DNA of 64,000 nucleotides from Amphritea balenae (GCF_003858655.1 NZ_RQXV01000002.1:372001-436000), one strand, 5' to 3'; shown: positions 8,943-19,467, counted from the stretch's first letter. Program-made: numbers and translations. The notes: a model not told the origin generated them from the letters alone.

Positions 8943-10538
8943 TCAGTGTTGAAAAGCGGCGCGTAAAAGTTGTTGTGTATACGGCTGCTGCGGTTTAGCG
9001 AAAACGGAGCTGGCTTTGCCTTGTTCAATGATGTCGCCATGTTGCATGACCAGCAGATCGTGGCTTAGCGCTTTTACTACTGCCAGGTCATGACTGATAA
9101 ATATGTAAGCGAGGTTATAGCGCAGCTGCAGATCTCGCAACAGATCTATGATTTGCGACTGTACCGTACGGTCTAACGCTGAGGTTGGCTCATCAAGAAT
9201 AATCAGTTCAGGTTTCAGGATCACGGCCCGCGCGATCGCTATGCGTTGTCGTTGCCCGCCTGAAAACTCATGGGGGTAGCGGTGCCTGTCATCCGGGTTG
9301 AGTCCGACTTCATTGAGAGTATCGATAATCATCTGTTCCCGTTCTTCCACCGTGCCGATGTTATGGATCTCAAGTCCTTCACCAATCGACTCAGAGACCG
9401 ACATACGGGGGCTCAGGCTGCCATAAGGATCCTGGAATACGATCTGCATTCGTCGCCGTAACGGTTTTACCTGCTGTTGATTAAACTGATCAATACGTTG
9501 TTCGTCGAAGCTGATAGCGCCTTCAGAGTTGATAAGCTTGAGGATAGCCAGCCCCAGTGTGGTTTTGCCTGAGCCGCTTTCACCGACGACACCCAGGGTG
9601 CGCCCTGGGTGAAGATTAATATTGCAGGGGTTAACTGCTTTGATATGGTCAACCGTCCTTTTCAACAGTCCTTTTTTGACTGGAAACCAGACTTTAAGCG
9701 CTTCTGTGGTCAGCAATGGTGAGCCATTCAACTCAGATATGGAAGGTGCGCCACCGGGCTCAGCATTGAGCAGTTTCTGAGTATAGTCATGCAGTGGTTG
9801 TTCAAACAGCAGAGCCGTTGTGTTTCGTTCAACGATGCGTCCGTTATACATGACGCAGACGTCATGGCTGTAGCGACGCACTATATTCAGGTCGTGGGTG
9901 ATCAGTAGTATCGCCATGCCCAGTTTTTGTTGCAGTGATTGAAGTAATTCAAGAATCTGTTCCTGAATAGTTACATCCAGAGCGGTAGTGGGTTCATCGG
10001 CAATCAGCATTTCGGGATCATTGGCCAGAGCCATAGCGATCATGACACGCTGCCTTTGTCCTCCAGAGAGCTCATGAGGGTAGCTCTGGAGTCGCTTTTC
10101 AGGTTCCTTGATGCCTACAAGATGTAGTAGCTCGAGCGTGCGCTCTCGGGCTTGCTGTCCAGTGAGTCCCTTGTGCAGCAGTAGTGTCTCACCGATCTGT
10201 CGTGAGATATTATGCAACGGGTTCAGCGAGGTCATCGGTTCCTGAAAGATTACGCTGATACGATCGCCTCGCAAGCTGCGCATCTGTGCCTCGTTATTTT
10301 GTAGAAGATCAGTGCCGCTGTAGTAAATCTCACCATTAGGATGGCTGGCTTTCGGATAAGGCAATAGCTTAAGAATTGACATGGCGGTAACCGACTTACC
10401 GGAGCCTGATTCGCCGACAAGTGCCAGCGTCTTGCCTGCGTCTATATCAAAGCTGACATTGTTTACCGCGTTTACGGCATTCTCGTTTTCACCAAAGCGA
10501 ACACTGAGATTACGGATCGATAACAGAGGCTTAGTCAT
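8943..10538 (-). CDS. yejF: Peptide ABC transporter, dual ATP-binding protein (YejF type)
   Basis: A 531-residue ATPase with two fused ABC domains. Each has a Walker A GESGSGKS/T (about residue 40 and 317), a signature (LSGGQRQR about 155, FSGGQRQR about 425) and a Walker B/DEPTSALD. Both halves have the OppD/OppF-type C-terminal extension. It energises uptake by the YejBE permease of peptides delivered by YejA; in E. coli YejABEF imports microcin C and other peptides. It is the last gene of the minus-strand operon and overlaps the yejE stop by 8 bp. Confidence 0.93.
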   Translation of the reverse strand: MTKPLLSIRNLSVRFGENENAVNAVNNVSFDIDAGKTLALVGESGSGKSVTAMSILKLLPYPKASHPNGEIYYSGTDLLQNNEAQMRSLRGDRISVIFQEPMTSLNPLHNISRQIGETLLLHKGLTGQQARERTLELLHLVGIKEPEKRLQSYPHELSGGQRQRVMIAMALANDPEMLIADEPTTALDVTIQEQILELLQSLQQKLGMAILLITHDLNIVRRYSHDVCVMYNGRIVERNTTALLFEQPLHDYTQKLLNAEPGGAPSISELNGSPLLTTEALKVWFPVKKGLLKRTVDHIKAVNPCNINLHPGRTLGVVGESGSGKTTLGLAILKLINSEGAISFDEQRIDQFNQQQVKPLRRRMQIVFQDPYGSLSPRMSVSESIGEGLEIHNIGTVEEREQMIIDTLNEVGLNPDDRHRYPHEFSGGQRQRIAIARAVILKPELIILDEPTSALDRTVQSQIIDLLRDLQLRYNLAYIFISHDLAVVKALSHDLLVMQHGDIIEQGKASSVFAKPQQPYTQQLLRAAFQH

Positions 10539-11571
10539 TCATCACCTTGCGGGGATCAAATGCATCCCGTACAGCTTCGCCAATGAAAATCAGTAGCGTT
10601 AGCATAATAGAGAGGGAGAAAAAAGCGGTCAGGCCCAGCCATGGCGCATGCAAGTTGGCTTTGCCCTGAGCGACCAGTTCCCCGAGTGAGGCGGATCCGG
10701 GCGGTAAGCCGAAGCCAAGGAAGTCTAAGGCAGTGAGCGTGACCAGTGAACCATTAAATATGAAGGGCATAAATGTCAGGGTAGCGACCATCGCGTTAGG
10801 CAGGATATGGCGGAACATGATTAAGCGATTATCCAGGCCTAAGGCTCTGGAAGCGCGAACGTATTCCAGGTTTCGGCCACGGAGAAATTCGGCGCGAACG
10901 ACATCGACCAGTTGCATCCATGAAAACAGCATCATAATACCCAGCAACCACCAAAAGTTGGGCTCCACAATGCTGGCCAGAATAATAAGCAAAAAGAGTA
11001 CGGGCAGCCCCGACCATATTTCGATAAAGCGCTGAAAGAACAGATCGATCTTACCGCCGTAGAATCCTTGTACCGCCCCTGCGGCAACGCCGATGACCGA
11101 GCTGACTAATGTCAGTGTGATAGCAAACAGGACCGATATACGAAAGCCATAGATTACCCGTGCCAGAACGTCACGGCCCTGGTCATCAGTACCCAGCAGG
11201 TTTTCGCTGCTGGGGGGAGAGGGGGCCGGTACCGGCAGTTCCTGGTTGATGGTGCGGTAATCAAAGCGTATTGGGGGCCAGAAGATCCAGCCATTTTTTT
11301 CTTCGATCAGTTCCTGAATATAGGGGTCTTTGTAATCGGCAAAGGTATCAAACTCCCCGCCAAACTCGAGTTCAGAGTAATCGACCAGAACCGGATAGTA
11401 GAATTGTTGGTTGTAGCTGACCAGTATGGGTTTGTCATTGGCGATAAGTTCGGCAAACATGCTCAGCAGGAACAGTCCCAGAAACAGCCAGAGAGACCAG
11501 TAGCCCCGTTTATTGTTACGGAAGTTTTCGATGCGGCGTTGATTAATCGGGCTCATTTTCTTATTAAGCAT
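10531..11571 (-). CDS. yejE: Peptide ABC transporter permease YejE
   Basis: A 346-residue inner-membrane permease of the DppC/OppC class. It has an N-terminal membrane segment (about 22-45), a long periplasmic insert (about 50-130), and a core of five further segments with the permease EAA-type loop (EYVRASRALGLDNRLIMFRHILPNA). The large insert after the first segment is typical of YejE. It follows yejB after two bases and overlaps yejF, so the genes form one operon. Confidence 0.93.
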   Translation of the reverse strand: MLNKKMSPINQRRIENFRNNKRGYWSLWLFLGLFLLSMFAELIANDKPILVSYNQQFYYPVLVDYSELEFGGEFDTFADYKDPYIQELIEEKNGWIFWPPIRFDYRTINQELPVPAPSPPSSENLLGTDDQGRDVLARVIYGFRISVLFAITLTLVSSVIGVAAGAVQGFYGGKIDLFFQRFIEIWSGLPVLFLLIILASIVEPNFWWLLGIMMLFSWMQLVDVVRAEFLRGRNLEYVRASRALGLDNRLIMFRHILPNAMVATLTFMPFIFNGSLVTLTALDFLGFGLPPGSASLGELVAQGKANLHAPWLGLTAFFSLSIMLTLLIFIGEAVRDAFDPRKVMND

Positions 11572-11573
11572 GA

Positions 11574-12674
11574 TTATTGCTCCCGACTCTCAAAATCGAT
11601 GCGGGGATCAACAGCAACATAGGTCAGGTCGCTGATCAGTTTCAGTAACAAGCCTATCAGGGTAAAGATATAAAGGGTGCCGAAAATAACCGGATAATCT
11701 CTTTTAATAACGGCTTCGTAACCTAATAATCCCAGCCCGTCGAGGGAGAAAATAACTTCGATTAACATTGAACCGGTAAAGAAAATGCCAATGAGTGCTG
11801 CGGGCATGCCGGCAATTATCAGTAACATCGCATTGCGAAACACGTGACCATAGAGAACCTGGCCTTCTGTCAGGCCTTTGGCGCGGGCAGTGATGACGTA
11901 TTGTTTGTTTATCTCGTCCAGAAAAGAGTTCTTAGTCAGCATCGACAGTGTGGCAAAGCTACCAATGACCGAGGCGATAACCGGCAAAGTAATATGCCAG
12001 AAGTAATCCTTGATCTGTCCCCAAAGGCTGAGCTGATCGAAATCCGGTGAGGTTAGTCCCCGTAGCGGAAACCAATCGTAATAGGTGCCGCCGGCGAAAA
12101 TAACAATCAACAGTATTGCGAACAGAAAGTTTGGAATGGCGTAGCCGATGATAACGACCGTGCTGGTCCACACATCAAAGCTGCTACCATCCCTGACCGC
12201 TTTTTTAATTCCCAACGGAACAGCAATCAGATAAGTAATGAGGGTGGTCCAGAGGCCTAATGATATCGATACCGGTAACTTTTCAATGATCAGGTCGGTT
12301 ACTTTTTTGCCGCTGAACAGGCTTTCACCAAAATCAAACACCAGATAATTCTTTAGCATTTGGAAAAAACGTTCGTGAGCTGGCTTGTCGAAGCCAAATT
12401 GAGCTTCGATCTGCTTAACCAGTTCGGGGTCAAGCCCGCGGGCGCCCCGATAGCCACTGCTGTTTTCTGTCGCTGTTTGTGAGCTATTGCTTAGATCCGA
12501 CTGTGCGCTGCCATCAAAGCGTGCGGTAGCGCTGGCGTTGATGCCCTGCAGATTGGCTATCGTCTGCTCGACAGGACCGCCGGGGGCCGCCTGAATAATC
12601 AGGAAGTTGATGGTAAGAATACCCAGCAGTGTAGGAATAATCAGCAGCAGACGCCGCAGAATATAGGCGGCCAT
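11574..12674 (-). CDS. yejB: Peptide ABC transporter permease YejB
   Basis: A 366-residue DppB/OppB-class permease. It begins with [19 protein letters not shown], the usual first membrane helix, followed by a low-complexity Ser/Thr/Ala-rich periplasmic insert (about 45-80) and five further helices. The EAA loop reads [24 protein letters not shown]. Its ATG overlaps the yejA stop by one base, indicating coupled translation. Confidence 0.93.
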   Translation of the reverse strand: MAAYILRRLLLIIPTLLGILTINFLIIQAAPGGPVEQTIANLQGINASATARFDGSAQSDLSNSSQTATENSSGYRGARGLDPELVKQIEAQFGFDKPAHERFFQMLKNYLVFDFGESLFSGKKVTDLIIEKLPVSISLGLWTTLITYLIAVPLGIKKAVRDGSSFDVWTSTVVIIGYAIPNFLFAILLIVIFAGGTYYDWFPLRGLTSPDFDQLSLWGQIKDYFWHITLPVIASVIGSFATLSMLTKNSFLDEINKQYVITARAKGLTEGQVLYGHVFRNAMLLIIAGMPAALIGIFFTGSMLIEVIFSLDGLGLLGYEAVIKRDYPVIFGTLYIFTLIGLLLKLISDLTYVAVDPRIDFESREQ

Positions 12675-14494
12675 TAGTTAGATAGTCCTTGTTTCAGACT
12701 CTCAGGTTTTACCCACCAGGTATCAAAGCCAAGCGAGTATTTAGGCCGGATCTGAGGGAAGGCAAACTTATTCCAGTAGGCAACGCGGTAGCTGTTTATG
12801 TGATATTGAGGAATGACATAATGATTCCATTGCAGTACCCGGTCGAGCGCTCGGGTGCGTAGTACCAGCTGTTCTCGATCGGGGGCCTGGATAACCTGTT
12901 CGACAAGATAATCGATGGCCGGATTTTTAATGCCAATCATGTTTCTGCTGCCCGGCTGATCGGCGGTTGAGGAGTGCCAGTATTCGCGCTGCTCATTACC
13001 CGGTGAACTCGACTGACCAAAACCACTGACAATGATATCAAAATCAAAGCTGCGCACCCGATTGATATACTGAGATACATCGACAAGCCGGACCGAGGGA
13101 ATGATACCCATACGTTCTAAATTACGGCTGAAGGGTGCGACTACCCGTTCAAATGCAGGCGAATACAGCAGAATCTCAAATGACATCTGCTCCCCCTGCG
13201 CATTTAACAATTTACCATCTTTAAGGTTCCAGCCTGCGCTTTTTAGCAATCGGAGTGCTGTACGTAGCTGGCTGCGGGTTTTACCGTCGCCTTTGGTTGT
13301 AGGGGCGCGATAGACAGTATTGAATACCTCTGGAGGGACCTGGTCCCGAATCGATTCCAGGATCGCAACCTCTTCGGTGGTGGGTAATTCGGTTGCAGCC
13401 ATCTCTGAGTTAGAGAAATAGCTATGGGTGCGGGTGTAGGCACCGAAAAAGATATTTTTATTGGTCCACTCAAAATCAAATGCATAGGCGAGTGCTTGTC
13501 TCACCCTGCTATCGGAGAAATAAGATTTCCGGTTATTGAGAATAAAGCTCTGCATCCCGGTAGGGTTTTCGTGTTGCAGGGTTTGGGTAATGATCTTGCC
13601 ATCATCAAACACCGCTCCGGTATAACCGGTGGCCCAGCGTTTTGAAGAGTTTTCTTCCCGGAAATCGTATTCACCGCCCTTAAATGCTTCCAGAGCGACG
13701 GTGCCATCTTTGTAGTAATCGTAACTGATGGTTTCAAAATTGAAGCGGCCGCGGTTAACGGACAGATCGTTGCCCCAGTAGTCCGGATTGCGGCGGTAGG
13801 TAATCTGTCGGCCTGAATCAAACTTCTCGACGGTATAAGGGCCTGAGCCCAGTGGTGCTTCTAATAATGGTTGTTGAAAATCCCTGTTTTCCCAGAAATG
13901 CTTCGGCAGGATACTCACTTCACCGACGATAAGTGCCAGTTCCTTATTCTCACCAGAAGAGAAACTGAATTTAACCCGTTGTGGCGTTAATGCTTCTATA
14001 TTTTCAATGCCACGATAGTAGGCTTTGTAGAAAGGAGCGCCTTGCTCTCTAAGCAATTTAAAGCTGTATACAACATCATCTGCGGTGACCGGCTGACCAT
14101 CGCTGAAGCGGGCTTCGGGTCTTAGATTGAAAATGATGGAGCTGCGGTCTTCTGCTACTTCAAGTGATTCTGCCAGCAGGCCATAAAGTGAAAATGCTTC
14201 GTCCTGTGCCCGCGCGAGCAGTGAATCGTAGACTAATCCAAGTCCATCAGCCGCAGTGCCCTTAATAATAAAGCCATTAAAGCTGTCAAACGTACCGATA
14301 GCGGCTTGAGTAACCCCGCCGCCTTGTGGGGCGTTGGCATTAACATAGTCAAATTGTTGGAAGTCTGTTGGGTATTTAAGGTCGCCGTGCATGGCGATCC
14401 CGTGTTCGGGCAGAGCAGCGTTGAGTGGGCTGGTCAGGCTGCTGATAAAAATAGCCGATGCCAGGCAGGATTTAGATAACTGTTTGAAATTCAT
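12674..14494 (-). CDS. yejA: Periplasmic peptide-binding protein YejA
   Basis: A 606-residue extracellular solute-binding protein family 5 member. An N-terminal signal peptide (MNFKQLSK to LNA, about 26 residues) is followed by the binding-protein fold, with the family signature region [21 protein letters not shown] (read as overlapping pieces about residues 125-145) and the late [17 protein letters not shown] segment typical of YejA-like proteins. It captures oligopeptides in the periplasm for YejBEF. First gene of the minus-strand yejABEF operon; this gene order before mltD also occurs in pseudomonads (from memory). Confidence 0.92.
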   Translation of the reverse strand: MNFKQLSKSCLASAIFISSLTSPLNAALPEHGIAMHGDLKYPTDFQQFDYVNANAPQGGGVTQAAIGTFDSFNGFIIKGTAADGLGLVYDSLLARAQDEAFSLYGLLAESLEVAEDRSSIIFNLRPEARFSDGQPVTADDVVYSFKLLREQGAPFYKAYYRGIENIEALTPQRVKFSFSSGENKELALIVGEVSILPKHFWENRDFQQPLLEAPLGSGPYTVEKFDSGRQITYRRNPDYWGNDLSVNRGRFNFETISYDYYKDGTVALEAFKGGEYDFREENSSKRWATGYTGAVFDDGKIITQTLQHENPTGMQSFILNNRKSYFSDSRVRQALAYAFDFEWTNKNIFFGAYTRTHSYFSNSEMAATELPTTEEVAILESIRDQVPPEVFNTVYRAPTTKGDGKTRSQLRTALRLLKSAGWNLKDGKLLNAQGEQMSFEILLYSPAFERVVAPFSRNLERMGIIPSVRLVDVSQYINRVRSFDFDIIVSGFGQSSSPGNEQREYWHSSTADQPGSRNMIGIKNPAIDYLVEQVIQAPDREQLVLRTRALDRVLQWNHYVIPQYHINSYRVAYWNKFAFPQIRPKYSLGFDTWWVKPESLKQGLSN

Positions 14495-14570
14495 CCGTAA
14501 TATCCAGCAGATTGGTATCTGTTAATTTATAACAGGGGTTCTCTGTTATCGCCAGTTATATGAGTACGGA

Positions 14571-14819
14571 TTAACGGTTTTGTTCAAATTTAGCTGCAAG
14601 ATCAGTTAATTGCTGGTGTTGAAACTTGCGTTTTACTTTGTTTGTCTGCAGTTGCTTAAGTTGCTGTTGTAGGTAGGTCAGCTTATCGGGATTGCCTTCT
14701 GCCAGACCTTTTATCAAATCCTGATCCATCCAGTTACAGATTTTACGATAGAGCACGAACTTAAATAGCAGCGCCGTAACGGTTGCGAAGATGATAATGG
14801 CAATGCTCAGTGCATCCAT
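14571..14819 (-). CDS. Small single-pass membrane protein, unknown function
   Basis: An 82-residue protein I do not recognise. It has one N-terminal hydrophobic segment (about 4-24, SIAIIIFATVTALLFKFVL) followed by a charged, Gln/Lys-rich helical tail likely to form a coiled coil (about 45-80). It lies between mltD and yejA on the minus strand, 39 bases after mltD, so it may be transcribed with mltD. No catalytic motif is visible. Confidence 0.6.
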   Translation of the reverse strand: MDALSIAIIIFATVTALLFKFVLYRKICNWMDQDLIKGLAEGNPDKLTYLQQQLKQLQTNKVKRKFQHQQLTDLAAKFEQNR

Positions 14820-14858
14820 GGATAAGCTTCCTGGTGAGATTTCTTTAATCTGTGCTTT

Positions 14859-16448
14859 TTAATGAGTATTAGTTACATCAACGTAAAGGGTTAATTTTTG
14901 GCCCGGTTGCAGGTATTGCTTGCCGGTGAGCTTGTTCCAGCGTTGGATATCTTTAACCGATACCCTGAATTTACCCGCTATGACCGACAGGGAGTCACCG
15001 CTGCGAACGGAGTAGCCGATGCGGCGGATCATCTGTTTCTCGGTTGGGCTCAGGTTAGCGCTACTGTTAGCTTTCCATATTACCAGCGACTGACCGCTAC
15101 GCAGGGCGTCGCCGGGTGCCATCTGGTTCCATGAAGCCAGCTGCCGAACACTGACTTTGTGTTGTCGGGCGATTTTCCAGAAGCTATCACCAGGCTGAAC
15201 CTGATAGCTGATCTTGTCTCTATTGCTTTGTGCCAGTTGATTCTGCTTACGGTTAAAACGCTGGGTTTTACTTAGTACATAATCACTGGATTGATTTTTT
15301 GCGGTCGGAATTAGCAGGTACTTACCGGCACGAATATTAGTATTACTCAGCTTGTTGGCGCTGCGAATAACCGCTGTTGTGGTATTGTGACGTCGTGCAA
15401 TGGTGCTGATACTGTCACCGCTACGAATTTTGTAACGGGTCCAGTTAACCCGTTGCTCTGCTGGTAGCTGGGCCAGTTTTTGGTTAAAGCTATCGACTGT
15501 TTCTACTGGGATTAACAGGCGATGAGGGCCCTCAGGATCAGTGGCCCAACGGTTAAATCCGGGATTAAGCTGATATAGCTCCTGGGTTGATATATCTGCC
15601 AGTTCAGCGGCCTGTGCCAGGTCGATCTGACTGTCCAGTGTAACGATTTCAAATACTGGCTGATTGTCAATTTTAGCCAATGCTATGTTGTGCTGTTCAG
15701 CATCGCGAATTAACTTAGATACCGCCAGTAGTTTAGGCACATAAGCCCGGGTTTCTTTAGGCAAGGGAAGAGACCAGAAGTCGGTCGGAAGTCCTTTTTT
15801 CTTGTTTTTACGTATCGCTTTAGAAACGTTGCCACCGCCACAGTTGTATGCAGCTAAAGCCAGTTCCCAGTCACCAAAGCGTTTATGAAGCTGTTGAAGA
15901 TAGGTTAGCGCTGCATCCGTTGATGCGACAATGTCGCGTCGTCCGTCATACCACCAGCTGGATTTGAGGCCAAAATGCTTTGCTGTGCCGGGAATGAACT
16001 GCCATGGGCCGGCTGCTCTGCCATGTGAGTAGGCAAAGGGATCATATGCACTTTCAATAATAGGCAGCAGCGCAATTTCTGCAGGCATATCCCGTTTCAG
16101 AACTTCACCAAGAATATAATGGTAGTAGCGTCCAGCTCGCGTAGTTACACGCTGCATATACTGAGGGTGTTTCAGATACCATTTAAACTGGGTTTCAAGG
16201 CGTTTCTGGTCCTGATCCAGGTCCAGTGCCATGTTGGTACGGGTTAACTGCCAAAGGTCTTTGGCGGTATCAGTTTTGCTCGGGACAGAGAAGGTTTTGT
16301 CTGCGCTGTCGGTAACTTTTACTTCCTGAACAAGGCTTAAACTACCGCTGTCAGTGACGCCTGTCTCGGAGATGTTTGGGTTTGTCTGACAACCAGCGAG
16401 CACCAGACTGGTAGTGGTAAGTACAACAAGTTTTCTGACCAACTGCAT
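14859..16448 (-). CDS. mltD: Membrane-bound lytic murein transglycosylase D with three LysM repeats
   Basis: A 529-residue lipoprotein with lipobox LVLAGC near residue 19. An SLT goose-lysozyme-like domain follows, with catalytic Glu at about residue 132 in PIIESAYDP, then GRAAGPWQF and AAYNCGGG motifs. Three LysM peptidoglycan-binding repeats fill the C-terminal part (about 342-385, 412-456, 477-523). It cleaves the glycan strand with formation of 1,6-anhydro-MurNAc. It lies downstream of gloB on the minus strand; the gloB-mltD gap holds a strong hairpin directly before the ATG. Confidence 0.95.
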   Translation of the reverse strand: MQLVRKLVVLTTTSLVLAGCQTNPNISETGVTDSGSLSLVQEVKVTDSADKTFSVPSKTDTAKDLWQLTRTNMALDLDQDQKRLETQFKWYLKHPQYMQRVTTRAGRYYHYILGEVLKRDMPAEIALLPIIESAYDPFAYSHGRAAGPWQFIPGTAKHFGLKSSWWYDGRRDIVASTDAALTYLQQLHKRFGDWELALAAYNCGGGNVSKAIRKNKKKGLPTDFWSLPLPKETRAYVPKLLAVSKLIRDAEQHNIALAKIDNQPVFEIVTLDSQIDLAQAAELADISTQELYQLNPGFNRWATDPEGPHRLLIPVETVDSFNQKLAQLPAEQRVNWTRYKIRSGDSISTIARRHNTTTAVIRSANKLSNTNIRAGKYLLIPTAKNQSSDYVLSKTQRFNRKQNQLAQSNRDKISYQVQPGDSFWKIARQHKVSVRQLASWNQMAPGDALRSGQSLVIWKANSSANLSPTEKQMIRRIGYSVRSGDSLSVIAGKFRVSVKDIQRWNKLTGKQYLQPGQKLTLYVDVTNTH

Positions 16449-16456
16449 GCCTGATA

Positions 16457-16497
16457 GGCCCCGTAGAAAAAGAACAAAGGCAGCATTCTATGGGGCC
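16457..16497 (-). promoter_or_regulatory. 12-bp hairpin immediately upstream of the mltD start
   Basis: On the mRNA strand GGCCCCATAGAA pairs with TTCTACGGGGCC (11 Watson-Crick pairs plus one wobble) around a 17-base loop. The 3' arm ends eight bases before the mltD ATG. There is no U tract after it, so it is not a typical terminator; it probably shapes translation initiation or RNA processing between gloB and mltD (inference). Confidence 0.6.
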
Positions 16498-16566
16498 GGT
16501 TAAGAGGGGTCAACTGTTATTGGCTGGTGTCCGTCTCAGGTTGGTTAATATCGTATTGGCGACAGA

Positions 16567-17340
16567 TTAAAACTGATTTTTCCATTCACGAATGGCGGCA
16601 AATATATCTGATTCATTACCCAGAGGTTTGCCTGTGAAGTCTTCAGCGGCAGCTTTAACGCTGGCTGATGAATATCGCAGGAAGGGGTTGATCTGTTTTT
16701 CAGTGGCAATGCTGGTAGGTAATGTCGGCAGGTTACGTTCACGTAGTCCTGTGCATCTGTCCTGTGCATCTGATATGGCCAGGTTGTCAGGTTCTACTGC
16801 AGCAGCGAATTGTAGGTTTGCCAGTGAATATTCGTGGGTACAATATATTTCGGTGCTGTCTGGCAGGTGGTTAAAGTATTCCATCGCCTGGTGCATCTGT
16901 TCTGCGGTACCCTCGAATAAGCGCCCACAGCCTGCTAAAAACAGGGTGTCACCACAAAATACCTGAGGCTGCTGGCCAGACAGGTAATAGCTTATGTGAT
17001 CCAGGGTATGTCCCGGGACTTCGCGTACTTCAAGCTGCTGGCCCAGCAACTCAATCTGATCGCCGTCTTGTAATCTGTTTTCTATCGCTTTAAAGGGGGA
17101 GTTGGCCGGGCCATAGACAGAGCAGTTGTGCTGTTTCTTTAGCTGCTCTACACCACCAGTGTGGTCATTATGGTGGTGGGTGATCAGTATTGCAGTTAAA
17201 TCAAGCTGATTCTGTGTGAGGTATTGATTTACTTCATCCTCAGAACCGGGATCAATTACTACAATTTGTTGTTTTCCGGGTACGCTTAGGGCCCAGATAT
17301 AGTTATCATTAAAAGCAGGAATCGGGGTTACTTTAAACAT
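16567..17340 (-). CDS. gloB: Hydroxyacylglutathione hydrolase (glyoxalase II)
   Basis: A 257-residue metallo-beta-lactamase-fold hydrolase that converts S-lactoylglutathione to glutathione and D-lactate, the second step of methylglyoxal detoxification. The metal-binding THxHxDH motif is present (T54, H55, H57, D59, H60), followed by the GHTLDHISY and CGDTLFLAGCGRLFEG motifs of GloB. The open frame extends 12 codons upstream, but ATG at 17340 gives the family N-terminus MFKVTPIPAFNDNYIW. It is divergent from the methyltransferase-rnhA-dnaQ genes, the arrangement of E. coli. Confidence 0.95.
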   Translation of the reverse strand: MFKVTPIPAFNDNYIWALSVPGKQQIVVIDPGSEDEVNQYLTQNQLDLTAILITHHHNDHTGGVEQLKKQHNCSVYGPANSPFKAIENRLQDGDQIELLGQQLEVREVPGHTLDHISYYLSGQQPQVFCGDTLFLAGCGRLFEGTAEQMHQAMEYFNHLPDSTEIYCTHEYSLANLQFAAAVEPDNLAISDAQDRCTGLRERNLPTLPTSIATEKQINPFLRYSSASVKAAAEDFTGKPLGNESDIFAAIREWKNQF

Positions 17341-17448
17341 CAGGGGCCTCGGATAAGCTGAGATAGTAGTACACAAACATTAACGGGAAGATTAACCTAT
17401 TAGGCAGTTGAGGTTAACAACGCTTAGTTAAACAGGCAATGATTCGAT

Positions 17449-18234
17449 ATGGTATTCAGACAACAGCCCCCACTGGCAAGTTTCCTGCCAGAATTAAGAG
17501 AGTGGTTTGACACTGAATTAGGTCAGCAGTTGCTGGCTGCAGAGCGCGACCTTCTGGATCGTTTATTGCCGACTATGTTTGGCTATCATCTGTTGCAGAT
17601 AAGTATAGATAACCGATTGGATCTGGCACGTGAAAGTCCTGTCAGGCATCAGGTTCTGGTTAATCCAGTCAGTGAGTTGGGTTTGCCTGATACAGCTGTT
17701 ATTGGCCGTAATGAAGAGTTACCATTTGCCCATAACAGTATTGATGTTGTGTTGTTGCATCATGCGCTTGATTTTGCTGAGAGCCCGCATCAGGTCTTGC
17801 GGGAAGCGTCACGGGTATTGCGTCCGGGAGGCTACCTGTTAAATGTTGGTTTTAATCCGATGAGTTGGTGGGGATTGTATCGTCAGTTCAGGTTTAATAA
17901 AGACGGAGTGCCCTGGAAAGGTCACTTTATCAGTTCCCACCGTATGCATGACTGGCTGGCTTTGTTAGAGCTGACAGAAGTTAAGGTGTTGTCCGGTTTT
18001 TACTCATTACCTTTTGAAAAGCCGTTGTGGCGTCAGAATAGTCGTCTGTTGGAGTCGGCTATCCGACGTTGTTCGCCTAACACCGGAGCCTTTATGTTAC
18101 AGATAGCTCGTAAAGATGTGGGTGGGATGACGCCCACAACACCGGCCTGGAAAAGACGAAAGCTTATAAATATCCCATTAGTTGAACCCACCACCCGTGG
18201 TGCCCGAGGAAGAGTGAGTGAAAAAAAGAGTTAA
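17449..18234 (+). CDS. SAM-dependent methyltransferase (YafS-like)
   Basis: A 261-residue class I methyltransferase of the Methyltransf_11 type. The motif region around [14 protein letters not shown] and the post-motif [21 protein letters not shown] are clear, although the glycine-rich SAM loop is not canonical. The substrate is unknown. Proteins of this kind sit between gloB and rnhA in E. coli (yafS) and pseudomonads. The gene overlaps rnhA by 17 bp, suggesting coupled expression. The N-terminal 60 residues match no motif I know. Confidence 0.85.
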   Translation: MVFRQQPPLASFLPELREWFDTELGQQLLAAERDLLDRLLPTMFGYHLLQISIDNRLDLARESPVRHQVLVNPVSELGLPDTAVIGRNEELPFAHNSIDVVLLHHALDFAESPHQVLREASRVLRPGGYLLNVGFNPMSWWGLYRQFRFNKDGVPWKGHFISSHRMHDWLALLELTEVKVLSGFYSLPFEKPLWRQNSRLLESAIRRCSPNTGAFMLQIARKDVGGMTPTTPAWKRRKLINIPLVEPTTRGARGRVSEKKS

Positions 18235-18664
18235 TATTTATACCGATGGTGCCTGTAAAGGGAATCCTGGTCCGGGCGGCTGGGGTGCAGTGCTGCAATA
18301 TGGCGAGCACGCCAAGGAGCTGTTTGGTGGAGAGATGAATACCACCAATAACCGGATGGAATTGATGGCGGCTATTGAAGCACTGGCTGCGCTCAAGGAG
18401 TCCTGTGAAATTATTCTAACGACTGATTCGCAGTATGTACGCAAAGGTATTACTGAGTGGCTGGCTGGCTGGAAGCGTAATGGCTGGAAAACCTCGGCTA
18501 AGAAACCGGTCAAAAACGATGATCTGTGGAAGTTGCTCGATGAGCAGACTGCACGCCATCAGGTCGAGTGGAAGTGGGTTAAAGGCCATAGCGGTCATCC
18601 GGGAAATGAGCTGGCTGATGAGCTGGCAAACAAAGGGGTTGATAAGGCCCTGGCAAACGCATAA
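18218..18664 (+). CDS. rnhA: Ribonuclease HI
   Basis: A 148-residue enzyme that cuts RNA in RNA-DNA hybrids. All catalytic residues are at the E. coli numbers: D10, E48, D70, H124 and D134. The basic handle region (about 80-100, [18 protein letters not shown]) is present. The start is GTG at 18218 within the end of the methyltransferase gene, after GAGGAAGAG. dnaQ follows 15 bases later, as in many Gammaproteobacteria, linking primer removal and proofreading functions. Confidence 0.97.
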   Translation: MKKRVNIYTDGACKGNPGPGGWGAVLQYGEHAKELFGGEMNTTNNRMELMAAIEALAALKESCEIILTTDSQYVRKGITEWLAGWKRNGWKTSAKKPVKNDDLWKLLDEQTARHQVEWKWVKGHSGHPGNELADELANKGVDKALANA

Positions 18665-18679
18665 GTGAATTAATAGATT

Positions 18680-19402
18680 ATGAGACAGATTGTACTTGAT
18701 ACCGAGACGACGGGTATCGACCCTAAAGAGGGGCATCGGATTATCGAGATCGGCTGCGTTGAGATGATCGGCCGAAAACTGACCGGACGTACCTATCATC
18801 AATATATTAATCCGGACCGAATAGTTGAGGACGAGGCGATCTCGGTGCACGGGATAACCAATGAATTCCTGGCAGATAAGCCTTTCTTTGCTGAAGTGCA
18901 GGATGAGTTTCTGGAATTTATAAGGGGGGCTGATCTGGTTATTCATAATGCCCCCTTTGACGTTGGGTTTATGAATCATGAGTTGATGCTCAATGGTTAT
19001 CGTGAGCGGGTGGATGATTTTTGTCAGATCACCGATACCCTGGCGATGGCGCGAAAGAAACATCCGGGTCAGAAAAATAACCTTGATGCCTTATGTCGTC
19101 GTTACGGTATTGATAACTCGCACCGGGAGCTTCACGGGGCGTTGCTTGACTCTGAAATTCTTGCTGATGTGTATCTGCTGCTTACCGGTGGTCAGAAAAC
19201 GTTATTACTGGCTGGAGAGGGCGAAGGTAATGATGACGGCGTTGACCAGATCAGGCGTTTGGATACTTCTGCATTCGATCTTAAAGTCATCGAAGCGAGT
19301 GCCGCGGATATGGAAGCTCATAAAGCCTATATTGCCAAACTGGATAAGAAGGCGGGCAGTATATGGAGTCAACTAGGTGCTGAAGCCGCTGAGGCGGAAT
19401 AG
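18680..19402 (+). CDS. dnaQ: DNA polymerase III epsilon subunit (3'-5' proofreading exonuclease)
   Basis: A 240-residue DEDDh exonuclease: Exo I (LDTETTG, D7/E9), Exo II (HNAPFDVGFMNHEL) and Exo III (HGALLDSEILADVY) are all present. The C-terminal part (about 185-240) contains the segment that binds the alpha subunit. It removes misincorporated nucleotides during replication. It is the last gene of its unit and is followed by a strong bidirectional terminator. Confidence 0.96.
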   Translation: MRQIVLDTETTGIDPKEGHRIIEIGCVEMIGRKLTGRTYHQYINPDRIVEDEAISVHGITNEFLADKPFFAEVQDEFLEFIRGADLVIHNAPFDVGFMNHELMLNGYRERVDDFCQITDTLAMARKKHPGQKNNLDALCRRYGIDNSHRELHGALLDSEILADVYLLLTGGQKTLLLAGEGEGNDDGVDQIRRLDTSAFDLKVIEASAADMEAHKAYIAKLDKKAGSIWSQLGAEAAEAE

Positions 19403-19467
19403 CTAAACCTGTCGGTAAGTTTGTGTGGATGAAAGCAGATGTCGTGGTAAAGAGATAAATCAGACAT

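Noticed and set aside
18416-19063. 215-codon antisense open frame across rnhA and dnaQ.
   Set aside because: Shadow of two certain genes on the other strand; no SD and no recognisable protein features.
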